Assembly (NCBI GenBank): GCA_963828215.1 | Contig: CAWHFO010000062.1 | Span: 1 to 64,000, forward strand | Length of the DNA stretch: 64,000 nt | Source: CAVTJL01 sp963828215 | GTDB taxonomy: Bacteria; Pseudomonadota; Alphaproteobacteria; Geminicoccales; Geminicoccaceae | Direction: 5' to 3' | The notes under the pieces: model-generated | Told to the model about the DNA's origin: nothing | What the model saw: only the letters and a program-made list of their open reading frames with translations | Database searches by the model: none | In this document: one piece after another, positions 17,883-27,922 of the stretch | Layout: every line of letters begins with the position of its first letter | How positions within the stretch are numbered: the first letter of the stretch is position 1 | Translations under genes and position numbers: made by a program

Positions 17883-17984
17883 ACGTGACTGCGTTGCCGA
17901 GGTCCAGGGCAAGGGCATACCCGAGGACGCCGTGTCGTGGGTGTGGTAAGAATTGAATTTGGAGTTGGGAAGGAGGGCTTGTCC

Positions 17985-19013
17985 ATGGCCGGCCGCATCG
18001 AGTTAGTGTTGGGCGACATGTTCAATGGCCCGAGCGATCTCATCGTCTTGCCCTGCTCAACCGCGGGGACAATGACGCGGAGCGTGAGGTCGCGGCTGGA
18101 AGCGTTGCAGCTACCGAATCCAGGATCGCGCATGGAACTCGGCCAGGTGATCTTCATTCCCTTGGGCGGCAACGAGCAGCTTTCGCGTACGGCTGCCTAC
18201 GCAGCATCGGTGGAGGGCTACACCAGCAGCGTCCAGGCGATCTCGACAATAGCGACCACGGTCGCCGACTTCGCCCGCCGCAATGTTTGGGTCAAGCTCA
18301 TCAACGCGCCGCTCCTCGGATCAGGTGCAGGTGGGCTCGCACCCGAGGCCACGGCGAAGGCGATGCAGGGAGGATTTTTGTCGAACGCACCGGATCATGT
18401 CACCCTTCGGATCCACGTGCTCGAGGAAAAGTTGTATCGTACGTTGATGGGTCTATTCAAAGGCGAGGAGGCGCACTTCGCCAAGAGCAAGGAGGAGGCT
18501 TCCGAGCTCGCCTGCCGCACCATCCGCGTGCTCGTCAGCTACGTGCATGGCGAGTCGTGGCATACTGAGTGGGTACGTCAGCTCGCCACCAAGCTCCGAG
18601 ACAACGGCATCGATGCCCGGCTCGACCAGTGGGACCTGTCGCCCGGCATGGATTTACCGCAGTGGATGTGCAACGAACTGGACCTCGCCGATCGCGTCCT
18701 TCTGGTCTGCGACGAGGCCTACGCGCGCAAGGCCGACGGTCGTCACGGCGGCGTCGGTTGGGAGAGTCGCTTGGTGCAGGGCGATCTTCTCCATTGTCAG
18801 CAGAGCAATCCTGACAAGTACGTGCCCATTGTTCGTAGCGAGCGCGTCGAAGACGGAACGCCGCACTTCCTCAGGGGCGCCTACTGTATCCACTGGCCCG
18901 GCAACGACTGGACGCGATGCGGTGACAGGCTCGATGCTATAGTCAAGACGATCTATCGCGTCAGCCAGCGGCCACCGCTCGGACGGCCGCCGGCCTATAC
19001 GCTGGCCGCTTGA
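17985..19013 (+). CDS. macro domain - SEFIR/TIR domain fusion, candidate antiphage defence protein
   Basis: 342 residues from the ATG at 17985, preceded by GGGAAGGAGGG at 7 nt. Residues 1-155 look like a macro domain: IELVLGDMFNGPSDLIVLPC, then the phosphate loop NAPLLGSGAGGL at 108-119. After a linker, residues 179-305 form a SEFIR/TIR-type domain: IRVLVSYVHGESWHTEWVRQ, ARLDQWDLSPGMDLP, DRVLLVCDEAYARKA, GGVGWESRLVQGDLL, where the Glu of GWE is the likely NADase glutamate. SEFIR and TIR proteins are known single- or multi-gene phage defences that act through NAD; macro domains bind ADP-ribose derivatives and serve as effectors in type II Thoeris. Base composition is visibly less GC-rich than the neighbours, and the gene sits alone between 32-bp repeats, indicating transfer. 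Function is inferred. Confidence 0.78.
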   Translation: MAGRIELVLGDMFNGPSDLIVLPCSTAGTMTRSVRSRLEALQLPNPGSRMELGQVIFIPLGGNEQLSRTAAYAASVEGYTSSVQAISTIATTVADFARRNVWVKLINAPLLGSGAGGLAPEATAKAMQGGFLSNAPDHVTLRIHVLEEKLYRTLMGLFKGEEAHFAKSKEEASELACRTIRVLVSYVHGESWHTEWVRQLATKLRDNGIDARLDQWDLSPGMDLPQWMCNELDLADRVLLVCDEAYARKADGRHGGVGWESRLVQGDLLHCQQSNPDKYVPIVRSERVEDGTPHFLRGAYCIHWPGNDWTRCGDRLDAIVKTIYRVSQRPPLGRPPAYTLAA

Positions 19014-19014
19014 A

Positions 19015-19046
19015 TCAGGCGCGCTTCAGCAGGCTCACGACGTAGA
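19015..19046. repeat. right 32-bp direct repeat (3' end of glsB)
   Basis: Perfect 32-bp match to 17851-17882. This copy belongs to the intact glsB gene and includes its stop codon. It lies 1 bp after the stop codon of the macro-SEFIR gene. The repeat-to-repeat unit is 1,164 bp. Confidence 0.85.
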
Positions 19047-19260
19047 GCAGGATGACGGCGCCGATGACGGCGGTGATCAGGCTGCCGATCAGGCCGTAGG
19101 CCGTGAAGCCGAGCAGCCCGAGCACGAAGCCGCCGATCAGCGAGCCGATGATGCCGATGACGATGTTGCCGAGGAGGCCGAAGCCGCCGCCGCGCATGAT
19201 GTTGCCGGCGAGCCAGCCGGCGACGGCCCCGATGATGAGAAAGAGGATCAAGCCGAGCAT
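19015..19260 (-). CDS. GlsB/YeaQ/YmgE-family (transglycosylase-associated) small membrane protein
   Basis: 81 residues from the ATG at 19260. It is a string of Gly-rich hydrophobic helices typical of the family: MLGLILFLIIGAVAGWLAGN, GGFGLLGNIVIGIIGSLIGG, then TAVIGAVILLYVVSLLKRA. It is an inner-membrane stress-associated protein of unknown mechanism. The last 32 bp of this gene are duplicated at 17851-17882 and bound the macro-SEFIR insert, so the gene's 3' end appears to have served as the insertion site while remaining intact. Confidence 0.85.
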   Translation of the reverse strand: MLGLILFLIIGAVAGWLAGNIMRGGGFGLLGNIVIGIIGSLIGGFVLGLLGFTAYGLIGSLITAVIGAVILLYVVSLLKRA

Positions 19261-19476
19261 TGTTGCGCTTCTCCCTCGCACATTGCGCTGCAGCGTGCCC
19301 GTCCGGGCGACCCTGGCGGATGGACGGCGACGGGATCGAGCCTAGCGCCTCGGACGACACATTGCATGGCTTAGCTGGGCATGGCCTCAGCCGGGGTCGC
19401 TTCGCGTCCGCGAGCGACCCCGGCCAGGAGACGCGGCGCTCGGCCGCGATCGTCCCGTGCGGCGGAGACGGCGGGG

Positions 19477-19944
19477 TCAGGCCGCCTTCTCGGCCTGACG
19501 CTGCACCGCCGAGGCGCCCCGAGCCATCGTCGACTGGCCGATCTCGAGCCAGCGCCGGGTGATCTCTGCCCCCAGCATCATGCTGTCGCGCAGGAAATCG
19601 GCCTGGACCCGGGCGACGCTCTGCCAGTCCACGGCCTTCATGACCTGGTCCCAGTCCACGGTGGCGTAGAGGGCCGTCATCGTCCGCAGGTTGTGCTCGG
19701 TCTGCTCCTTCAGCAGATCGGTCATCAGGCGCCCGAGCTCGCCCGAGCCTCCGACCGCGCTCTCGGCCAGGCTGCGCTGCAGCTCGGCCGCCCCTTCGGT
19801 GGCGCTGCGGACGCTCTCGGCGCCGCGCGTGGTCAGGCTCTTGATGTTGCCGGTCGTCTCGCGAGCCACCTCTGTCGCCCGGTCGGCGGCCGCCTTCATG
19901 GTCCCGGTAGTCGTCTCGGCGTCGGTCTTGTGGGTCTGCGCCAT
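19477..19944 (-). CDS. phasin-family protein
   Basis: 155 residues, fully helical and amphipathic, without hydrophobic membrane segments. The core LLKEQTEHNLRTMTALYATV DW-type region, followed by VARVQADFLRDSMMLGAEIT and RRWLEIGQSTMARG, matches the phasin_2 domain of PHA granule-associated proteins. Phasins coat polyhydroxyalkanoate granules and can act as chaperones. No PHA synthesis genes are visible here. An Ala/Thr-rich N-terminus is common in the family. Confidence 0.75.
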   Translation of the reverse strand: MAQTHKTDAETTTGTMKAAADRATEVARETTGNIKSLTTRGAESVRSATEGAAELQRSLAESAVGGSGELGRLMTDLLKEQTEHNLRTMTALYATVDWDQVMKAVDWQSVARVQADFLRDSMMLGAEITRRWLEIGQSTMARGASAVQRQAEKAA

Positions 19945-20052
19945 GGGTCCTCATCGAAGCTGTTGGAGGGATGCAGGCGTCGGCCTGCTGCAGTGCAACA
20001 CAAGAGGGCGGCGCCTCGTTCCCTCCGACATGCCGTCGGCGACGACCGGCCG

Positions 20053-20484
20053 TCAGACCGGGCTCGGCTTCTGGGCCGAACCCGCCTCTCCGGGCGGTCG
20101 CTTTTCGGGACCGAGGCTTTCCTCCCGCGAAGCCGCCCATGTCAGCAAGGCGTCGAGAGCCGGGCAAAGGGCCTGGCCCCAGTCGGTCAGACAATACTCG
20201 ACCTTGGGTGGCACCTGCGGGTGGACGGTCCGGCGGACGATTCCGTCCTTCTCCATCTGGCGGAGCTGCTGGATCAGCATCTTTTGCGAGATCGCCGGGA
20301 TCGCGCGCTCCAGATCCGAGAACCGCAGCACCTTGCCGCCGAACAGGCGAAAGAGGATCACCAGCTTCCAACGCCCCTCCAGAAACCGGAGCGCCTGCTC
20401 CACCCGGGCGGCGGCCGAGCCGGGGGTCAGGCGGCCATCCTTACCTTCAGGTGTGTACCCGACCTTTTCGTGCGTTCTTGTCAT
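20053..20484 (-). CDS. HxlR-family transcriptional regulator
   Basis: 143 residues, complete winged helix: VEQALRFLEGRWKLVILFRL, FGGKVLRFSDLERAIPAISQ, KMLIQQLRQMEKDGIVRRTV, VPPKVEYCLTDWGQALCPAL. The last block is the wing and helix typical of HxlR. It lacks the N-terminal redox Cys seen in some members. It is divergent from the small NTF2-like gene at 20574 with about 90 bp between starts, the usual arrangement of an HxlR regulator with its target. Confidence 0.88.
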   Translation of the reverse strand: MTRTHEKVGYTPEGKDGRLTPGSAAARVEQALRFLEGRWKLVILFRLFGGKVLRFSDLERAIPAISQKMLIQQLRQMEKDGIVRRTVHPQVPPKVEYCLTDWGQALCPALDALLTWAASREESLGPEKRPPGEAGSAQKPSPV

Positions 20485-20573
20485 CGGGTAAGCCTATCTC
20501 CACTCTTCGCCCGACGCAATCAAGGCCGACAGGCGGCAGCCCGCCGCTCGCCCGGTCGCCAGGAGGAGCCGAC

Positions 20574-20900
20574 ATGTCGACGAGATTGCCCGAACCCCTC
20601 GCCGCCTACTTCAACGCAAAAAATCGTCACGACATCGACGCCATGCTCGCACCCTTTGCCGAGGACGCGACGGTCAAGGACGAAGGCCAGGAGCGGCAGG
20701 GCCGCGACGCCATCCGGGAGTGGATGGAGGAGACGACCAGAAAGTACGGCGTCACGGTCGAGGTCGGCGACGTCGCCGAGGCGGGCGGCAAGACCGTCGT
20801 TATCGGCCTGGTCTCGGGCAACTTTCCCGGAAGCCCGGCGCGGCTCCGCTATGCCTTCACGCTCGAGCACGGGACGATTCGTCACCTCGAGATTCGCTGA
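20574..20900 (+). CDS. SnoaL/NTF2-like protein
   Basis: 108 residues with the NTF2-like cone fold: LAAYFNAKNRHDIDAMLAPF, AEDATVKDEGQERQGRDAIR, EWMEETTRKYGVTVEVGDVA, TVVIGLVSGNFPGSPARLRY, FTLEHGTIRHLEIR. Such proteins are small cytosolic ketosteroid-isomerase-like enzymes or binding proteins. AGGAGGAG precedes the ATG at about 6 nt. Divergent from the HxlR regulator at 20484, which probably controls it. Catalytic residues cannot be assigned. Confidence 0.85.
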   Translation: MSTRLPEPLAAYFNAKNRHDIDAMLAPFAEDATVKDEGQERQGRDAIREWMEETTRKYGVTVEVGDVAEAGGKTVVIGLVSGNFPGSPARLRYAFTLEHGTIRHLEIR

Positions 20901-20969
20901 CGAGCGCCCTGGCCGGGGTTTTCCCCCGAGGGCGCCCGGCCGCGGCGGACGCGGAACCCGGCGGGCGGC

Positions 20970-21593
20970 TCAGTAGAGGTTGGAGCGGATGCTCTCCTGC
21001 ACCAGGACCTCGGCCTCGTCCTCCGACATGCTGGCGGTCTGGTCGGCCATGATCCGGCCGAGCGAGGGGAAGGTCGAGCGCGGGACCTGGGTCGAGGGAT
21101 CCCAGAGCTTGCCGCGGATCAGCGCCTTGCTGCAATGAAAGAAGGCCTCGCGCACGTCGATGAGGAGGGCCGCACGGGGCTCCTTGCCGTGCGCGGCCAG
21201 GGGGGCGAGGAGGGCCGGATCGGTCACGAGGCGGGCGGTGCCGTTGACCCGCAGCGTCTCGTTGACGCCCGGCACGAAGAACAAGAGGCCGACACCGGGC
21301 GAGGCGAGGACGTTGCCGTAGCTGTCGACCCGGTTGTTGCCGGGGCGGTCGGGCAGCAGGAGCGTTCTGTCGTCCTGGATCGCGACGAAGCCCGGCGCGT
21401 CGCCGCGCGGCGAGGCGTCGACGCCGCCCCGGCCGTCGCTGGTGGCCAGCACCAGGAAGGGCGAGAGGGCGATGAAGCTCCGGCAATAGGCGTCGAGCCG
21501 CGCCAGCACCTTGCGCTCCGCCAGGGGATGCACGGTGCCGTAGTGGGCCCGCAGATCCTCGGCGTCGGTGATGGTGTCGCCCGTGATCTCCAT
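20970..21593 (-). CDS. FMN-binding pyridoxamine-phosphate-oxidase-family (PPOX) protein
   Basis: 207 residues, intact. It shows the split-barrel flavin-binding fold: FIALSPFLVLATSDGRGGVD, SPRGDAPGFVAIQDDRTLLL, DRPGNNRVDSYGNVLASPGV, LLFFVPGVNETLRVNGTARL, then EAFFHCSKALIRGKLWDP. The SPRGD and PGNNR motifs and the length are those of the MSMEG_1061-type PPOX group, thought to be F420- or FMN-dependent reductases. It is likely a cytosolic dimer. Neighbouring minus-strand genes are a VOC protein and recQ. Confidence 0.85.
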   Translation of the reverse strand: MEITGDTITDAEDLRAHYGTVHPLAERKVLARLDAYCRSFIALSPFLVLATSDGRGGVDASPRGDAPGFVAIQDDRTLLLPDRPGNNRVDSYGNVLASPGVGLLFFVPGVNETLRVNGTARLVTDPALLAPLAAHGKEPRAALLIDVREAFFHCSKALIRGKLWDPSTQVPRSTFPSLGRIMADQTASMSEDEAEVLVQESIRSNLY

Positions 21594-21710
21594 GTCTCTT
21601 CCTCGGCTGGCCCGGCTGGCCCGGCGTCTCGTCCGGCGGTGGCTCCCGAGGCTCTTGCTGCACCGCCTGGGGTGGCACCGTCAACGGAGCTTCGCTTCGA
21701 GCGTGCGGCG

Positions 21711-22109
21711 TCAGCCCGATCCGAGGCGTGTCGGCCAGCCGACGCGGACCAGCGTGCCGTCGGGATCGGAGAGGGCGAGCTCGTGCATGCCCCAGGGCTT
21801 GTCCTCCGGCCCGGTGCCTCCCAGCACCTCGGCTCCGAAGGCGGCCGCCACCGCATCCACCTCCTCGGTGTAGAGATAGAGGCCGAAGGGGTTGCGGCCC
21901 GGGACGAGCCAACCTTCCACCGCCTCCGTCAAATGGAGGACTCCGCCCTTGCCGTTTGCCAGGATGCGATAGGTGTCGGGCAGGCTCGGAGCCGGCCTCT
22001 CGCCATCGGGGCGCCTGAATCCGAGGCGGTTGTAGAACCGCTCGGAGGCGTCCAGGTCGCTGCAGGGCAGGATGGCCGTCAGGGCGCCGGACGGGGTGGG
22101 GACGGTCAT
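21711..22109 (-). CDS. VOC-family (glyoxalase/bleomycin-resistance) protein
   Basis: 132 residues. It has one VOC domain with paired modules: TAILPCSDLDASERFYNRLG, FRRPDGERPAPSL, GVLHLTEAVEGWLVPGRNPF, GLYLYTEEVDAVAAAFGAEV, KPWGMHELALSDPDGTLVRV. The His of VLHL and the Glu of HELAL are the usual metal ligands. It most resembles bleomycin-binding-like proteins, but the substrate is not predictable. Its start is 24 bp downstream of the recQ stop on the same strand. Confidence 0.85.
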   Translation of the reverse strand: MTVPTPSGALTAILPCSDLDASERFYNRLGFRRPDGERPAPSLPDTYRILANGKGGVLHLTEAVEGWLVPGRNPFGLYLYTEEVDAVAAAFGAEVLGGTGPEDKPWGMHELALSDPDGTLVRVGWPTRLGSG

Positions 22110-22133
22110 TCTGCCTCCTCCTCCGGGCCAGGG

Positions 22134-23971
<1,838 letters not shown>

Positions 23972-23975
<4 letters not shown>

Positions 23976-24664
23976 GGCCGCAGCTCGTCCGCCCTGGCGC
24001 TGGTGAGATCGACCCGGCAGGCGAGGCCGATGTCGCCCTCCCCGGTGCCGCCGGCGACGAGCGCCGCGCGCCGATGGCATTCCTCGTCGCGATAGGCGAG
24101 CCAGGCGCGCTGGCTGGCCTCGAGCGCTGCCGCCGTGTGGGTCCGGCCGGTGACGCGGTCGAGGTCGGCCGCATCCTTGCGCGCCGCCGCCAGCCGGTCG
24201 GCGAGGTCGCGCTCCGCTGCCGCCAGCGCGGTCTCCAGGCAGGGGGCCACGTCGAGCCGGATCGCCGACCGGCTGTAGCAGACGGCGAGCGAGGAGGGCG
24301 GCCCGGTCGGCACGAGATGGGCGAAGAGGGCGCTGTCGCCGGGGCCCACGAGGCAGACGAGGCGGACCTGGGTGGCGGGCTCGCTCGGCCGCTGGATCTC
24401 GCCCGGCGCCGAGAGCACGGCGGCGATCGGCTGGTCGCCGATCGACCCCTCGGCCGGCTCGAGGAGCACCTTCTCCTCGTCGAGCTTCAGCGCCACCGCG
24501 GGCTTGCCGCCCTGGCGGAGCTCGGGCGCCACCGCCGCGCGGCAGCTCTCGAGCGCCGGCGGCTGGTCGGCGTGGGCGAGGCCGGGGAGCCGGAGGGCCA
24601 GCGCCGCGACCAGGACCACGGCCGCACCGATCCGGCCGCTCGCTCCGTGGCATTCGTGGCGCAT
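23972..24664 (-). CDS. secreted protein with a C-terminal LprI-like (DUF1311) domain
   Basis: 230 residues from the ATG at 24664. A signal peptide is visible (GAAVVLVAALALRLPGLAHA). The middle is an unassigned beta-rich region (EKVLLEPAEGSIGDQPIAAV). The C-terminus (LETALAAAERDLADRLAAAR, then AALEASQRAWLAYRDEECHR) is the helical DUF1311/lysozyme-inhibitor LprI-type domain with its conserved W-x-x-Y/R-x-x-x-C pattern. Several Cys may form disulfides, so it is probably periplasmic. It overlaps the recQ start by 4 bp, so the two are translationally coupled despite unrelated roles. Confidence 0.7.
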
Positions 24665-24937
24665 GCCCGCCCTGCTCCGCTGCCCTGGGGCGCGCCGTCG
24701 TGGCGGCCCCGGCCGTCGACGGCCCGGGCCGGGTTTAGCCGATCTCGGGTGCCCGGGTCGACAGCGGCGATGCGATGGAAGGCCCTGCCTCCGGCGCCGG
24801 CGCCGCCCGGCCGACCAGGCCCGGGCAGGGTGCGCCGATGCGCGGGCTTGCGCCTTTGCCTCTCGGCGCGGCATGACGGGTCCGGGCGCCACGAGGGGAG
24901 GCGCTCAACGGGGGCAGCCTCGGGTGGGAGGGACAGG

Positions 24938-25615
24938 ATGACGACGAGCGTGCCGATGGACGCAGGGGGTCGGCGGGGCCCGGCCGATGGCCACGAGGCG
25001 GCGGCCGGGACGGAGACGCGCCGCGACTTTTTGCAGCTCCTGACGGTCGCCACCGTCGCGGTCGGTGGTGCCACCCTGGTCTGGCCGCTCATCAACCAGA
25101 TGCAGCCCTCGGCCGACGTGATCGCCCAGGGCGCCCCCTTCGACGTCGACGTCTCGAAGATCGCGGACGGCCAGCAGATCGTCATCAGCTGGCGCAGCAA
25201 GCCCATGTTCATCCTCAAGCGCACCAAGGCGATGCTGGACGAGCTGCAAAGCAAGAGCCTGCTGGCCCGCCTGCGCGATCCCAACGGCACCAGCCGCCAG
25301 CAGCCGACCTACGCCGACAACTGGCACCGCTCGCTCGAGCCGGCCTACGCCGTCCTGGTCGGCATCTGCACCCATCTCGGCTGCATCCCCGAGCTGAAGC
25401 CCGACGCCGGAACGATCTCCACGGACTGGCCGGGCGGCTATTTCTGCCCCTGCCACGGCTCGAAATACGACTTCGCCGGGCGCGTGTTCTCGGGCGTCCC
25501 GGCGCCCTACAATCTACCCGTCCCCCCTTACCGGTTCGTCGACGAGCACACGATCCGCCTCGGCGAGAACCCGCCCGGCTCGACCTGGAGCCTGGGCGAG
25601 GTCGACCAGCTCTAG
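24938..25615 (+). CDS. petA: ubiquinol-cytochrome c reductase iron-sulfur (Rieske) subunit
   Basis: 225 residues. The N-terminus has a twin-arginine-type signal/anchor (TRRDFLQLLTVATVAVGGAT) as in PetA. The Rieske cluster ligands are in GICTHLGCIPEL and FCPCHGSKYDFAG, followed by the Pro loop VPAPYNLPVPPYRF. The [2Fe-2S] head transfers electrons from quinol to cytochrome c1 in the bc1 complex. Unusually, no petB (cytochrome b) or petC (c1) follows; a strong hairpin comes directly after the stop. They may be elsewhere or this may be an extra copy. Confidence 0.92.
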   Translation: MTTSVPMDAGGRRGPADGHEAAAGTETRRDFLQLLTVATVAVGGATLVWPLINQMQPSADVIAQGAPFDVDVSKIADGQQIVISWRSKPMFILKRTKAMLDELQSKSLLARLRDPNGTSRQQPTYADNWHRSLEPAYAVLVGICTHLGCIPELKPDAGTISTDWPGGYFCPCHGSKYDFAGRVFSGVPAPYNLPVPPYRFVDEHTIRLGENPPGSTWSLGEVDQL

Positions 25616-25619
25616 GGCG

Positions 25620-25651
25620 GTCCTCGGCCCCCGGCCGGGGGCCCCGAGGAC
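25620..25651 (+). terminator. strong GC-rich hairpin after petA
   Basis: GTCCTCGG and CCGAGGAC pair at the outside, CCCCCGG and CCGGGGG inside, with a small bulge; this hairpin starts 5 bp after the petA stop. A modest T-rich stretch (TGTTTCTTTA) follows about 12 bp later. It supports petA being monocistronic here. Confidence 0.55.
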
Positions 25652-25694
25652 GCGCATGGCTGTTTCTTTACCAGGGGTCTGCTAGAAGAGGCCC

Positions 25695-26462
25695 ATGAAG
25701 GTCGTCGGGCTCTTCGCCGGAATCGGTGGGTTCGAGGTCGGGCTGGCGAAGGCCGGGCACGAGACGATCATGACCTGCGAGGTCTGGGAGCCGGCGGCCG
25801 CCGTGCTGCGGGCCCGATTGCCGGGCGTGCCGAACCACCCGGACATCCGCGACCTCGCGGCCCTCCCCGGCGACACCGAGCTCTTGTGCGGCGGATTTCC
25901 GTGCCAGGATCTGAGCCAGGCCGGCAAGACCGTCGGCATCGGCGGCGCACGGTCCGGCCTCGTCGATCAGATTTTTCGGATACTCGACAGCAATCCCGTG
26001 CCTTGGGTCGTGCTGGAGAACGTCTCCTTCATGCTCCACCTCGATGGCGGCCGCGCGATGGAGCGGCTGGTCCGCGAGTTCGAGGACCGCCGCTATCGGT
26101 GGGCCTATCGGGTGGTCAATTCGCTGGGCTTCGTGCCGCAGCGTCGGGAGCGCGTCTTCTTCGTCGCCAGCACCGTGGGCGATCCGGCGGACGTGCTCCT
26201 CGGCGACGAGGCGCAGCCGAAGCTCGCCACGACGCGCTTCGGCGAGATCGCGCACGGCTTCTATTGGACCGAAGGGACGAGGGGCCTGGGCTGGGCGCCC
26301 GAGGCATCCAAGGCGCGTCCGGCATCCATCGGCCCGCATCGGACCGGACGCGTGGCGTCGCATGGTGCAACATCAAGCGCTCGACGGACCGGCCGAGGGC
26401 CGAGCATGCGAGCGTCCGTCGGTCGGACGAGAGTCCGGTGCCCGAGGCCGTCCCTCGCCTAA
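25695..26462 (+). pseudogene. DNA cytosine-5 methyltransferase, truncated after motif VIII
   Basis: The first ~200 residues are a clear C5-methyltransferase: motif I LFAGIGGFEVGL, motif IV GGFPCQDLSQAG with the catalytic Cys, motif VI WVVLENVSFML, motif VIII FVPQRRERVFFVAS. After FYWTEGTRGLGW the sequence no longer fits the family. The target-recognition domain and motifs IX-X (R-x-C-x-R-LQGFP) cannot be found in any frame before 26700. A full enzyme would be about 350-400 residues. The start is preceded by AGAAGAGG. With the small winged-helix gene downstream it looks like the remains of a restriction-modification locus. Confidence 0.75.
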
Positions 26463-26726
26463 CGGCTACGCCAAGGCAGCAAGGCAGGCCGACGCATCTT
26501 CACGATTCTGGACATTGCGTGATGACTTGCCTCACCGCACTCATCTGCCGCAGTCGCCGGAACTCGCTTCGTCGATCCGGACGCCGGCGAGCGCATTGCC
26601 GCAGAAGGCTCAGGTCTTAACTGTGGAAGTTGCACTCTTTAGCAAGCGCCGAGGACGTGATAGATACTTTGTGCGGCATCAAAGGACGGAGGCCTATGAC
26701 CGGTGCTCCCGCAGACAAGGCGCAGG

Positions 26727-26937
26727 ATGGGCCTCTCTCTCCTCAAGGAAAGTATTTTGGAGCTTCTGAAGGAAGACGAGGACGGCCTAAGAAATTCCGA
26801 GGTGGCTGACAGGCTCGGTACTCGGATCGGATTACCAAGGCGACAATAAGGACTACCTCAGCTGGTCAATCCTTGGACTGCTCCTGAACGATGGCGTGGT
26901 CGAGAGGAAGGAAAGGCGGTACTTCGTGAAGAGCTGA
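26727..26937 (+). CDS. small winged-helix protein of the type found beside R-M genes, frameshifted near 26826
   Basis: From the ATG at 26727: MGLSLLKESILELLKEDEDG, LRNSEVADRLG, then after a one- or two-base slip near 26826, SDYQGDNKDYLSWSILGLLL, NDGVVERKERRYFVKS and stop at 26937. About 70 residues. The 'ILELLKE-GLRNxEVADxLGLRSDYxGxxKDYLxxSILGxLL' layout is a short winged-helix protein I associate with restriction-modification genes, so its place 260 bp after the truncated methyltransferase fits. Role presumably regulatory or structural; the association is from memory. Confidence 0.55.
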
Positions 26938-27922
26938 GAGAACTCAGCCAGAGGAAGGCGAGCAATGCGGGCTCACGTCTCGTGAGGACGGCGAGCCGCC
27001 GATCGACTGCAGCGATCCGGCAACCCGGCGTCGTGTTAATGGCGGCACTTGGTTGCTAAGCTCATCATGGCAACTGCACTCCTCCCGAGGTGTTGCGCGA
27101 GTTGTGCTCAAGCGGCTGATAGATGGTGAACTACTGAGTGCCCTGTCAGGGCGCTGGGGTTAGGTGGACTATCGAACGATGGAGAACCGATGGTAGCATG
27201 GTATCCCGCATGGCGTTGAACATCAAGGCCAACGGAAGCCAGACTGGCGACGAGAGCTGGCCGCGACTGACGGGCTAGAGCATGGCGACGGCGAGTGACG
27301 GAGGCCGTGCGGGAGCGGCTGGATCGCGTGCGTCGCGAGCGGCAGGGCGGCCTCGCCGGCGGCTGCTGGCCAGCGACGCGAAGGCGGCGAGCGCGGCTCG
27401 AGACCTTCATCTGCGTCGTCGATCGCGGCGGATGCTCCCGCTCTCCACGAAGAGCTGGCCGCAGCGGTGATCGCGAGGGCCTCGGCCAGATCATCGCGAC
27501 CTGCGGCGAGCCTCACGGCGGCCTGGAGCCAAAGCCATCGCGGCACGTCATGCGCCGACGGCATGTCCGTCGGCCGATATCTCGACGGCGTCACGAATGG
27601 TCATCGCCGGCCATGCCGCTACCCAGCTCTCCAGCGGCGGCTCCTGACTGATCAATCGCTCCGGCAGCAGGCCTCAGGGATCGAGCCGGCAACAATCACG
27701 TGGCGTCGCATCGGCAGCCGCGGTGTAGCGGTCAAGACTTCGTAGGTCGGCATGCGGGCCACTCCGGCCGGTCGGCTGTACGTCGGCCACCATTAACTCG
27801 CGCGACGCAAGCTCGAGAAGGGTGCCGGATGGGCTAACAGGCGCGTCGGCAGTCCAAGGCGTGAGGGCTGCCTTCGACACCGACACGTGATCCGGCCGTC
27901 AACTCGGAGGCCCTCCGGTCTC
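26938..27922. other. about 1 kb without a supported gene
   Basis: No frame on either strand shows a recognisable protein, and the candidate frames are Arg/Ser-rich shadows. Base composition at 26600-27250 is lower in GC than average, in keeping with decayed accessory DNA between the methyltransferase remnant and queA. The lost endonuclease of the R-M locus may once have been here. Confidence 0.5.

Noticed and set aside
17937..17984. GTG start at 17937 for the macro-SEFIR gene
   Set aside because: The ATG at 17985 has AAGGAGG at ideal spacing and the macro domain begins immediately after it; the extra 16 residues have no counterpart.
19381..20976. Long plus-strand frame across phasin and HxlR genes
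   Set aside because: It is antisense to both genes; the only real plus-strand gene there is the NTF2-like gene at 20574-20900.
27108..27886. Several overlapping small frames between the R-M relic and queA
   Set aside because: None shows a motif, ribosome-binding site or stable composition; they are probably shadows in decayed DNA.
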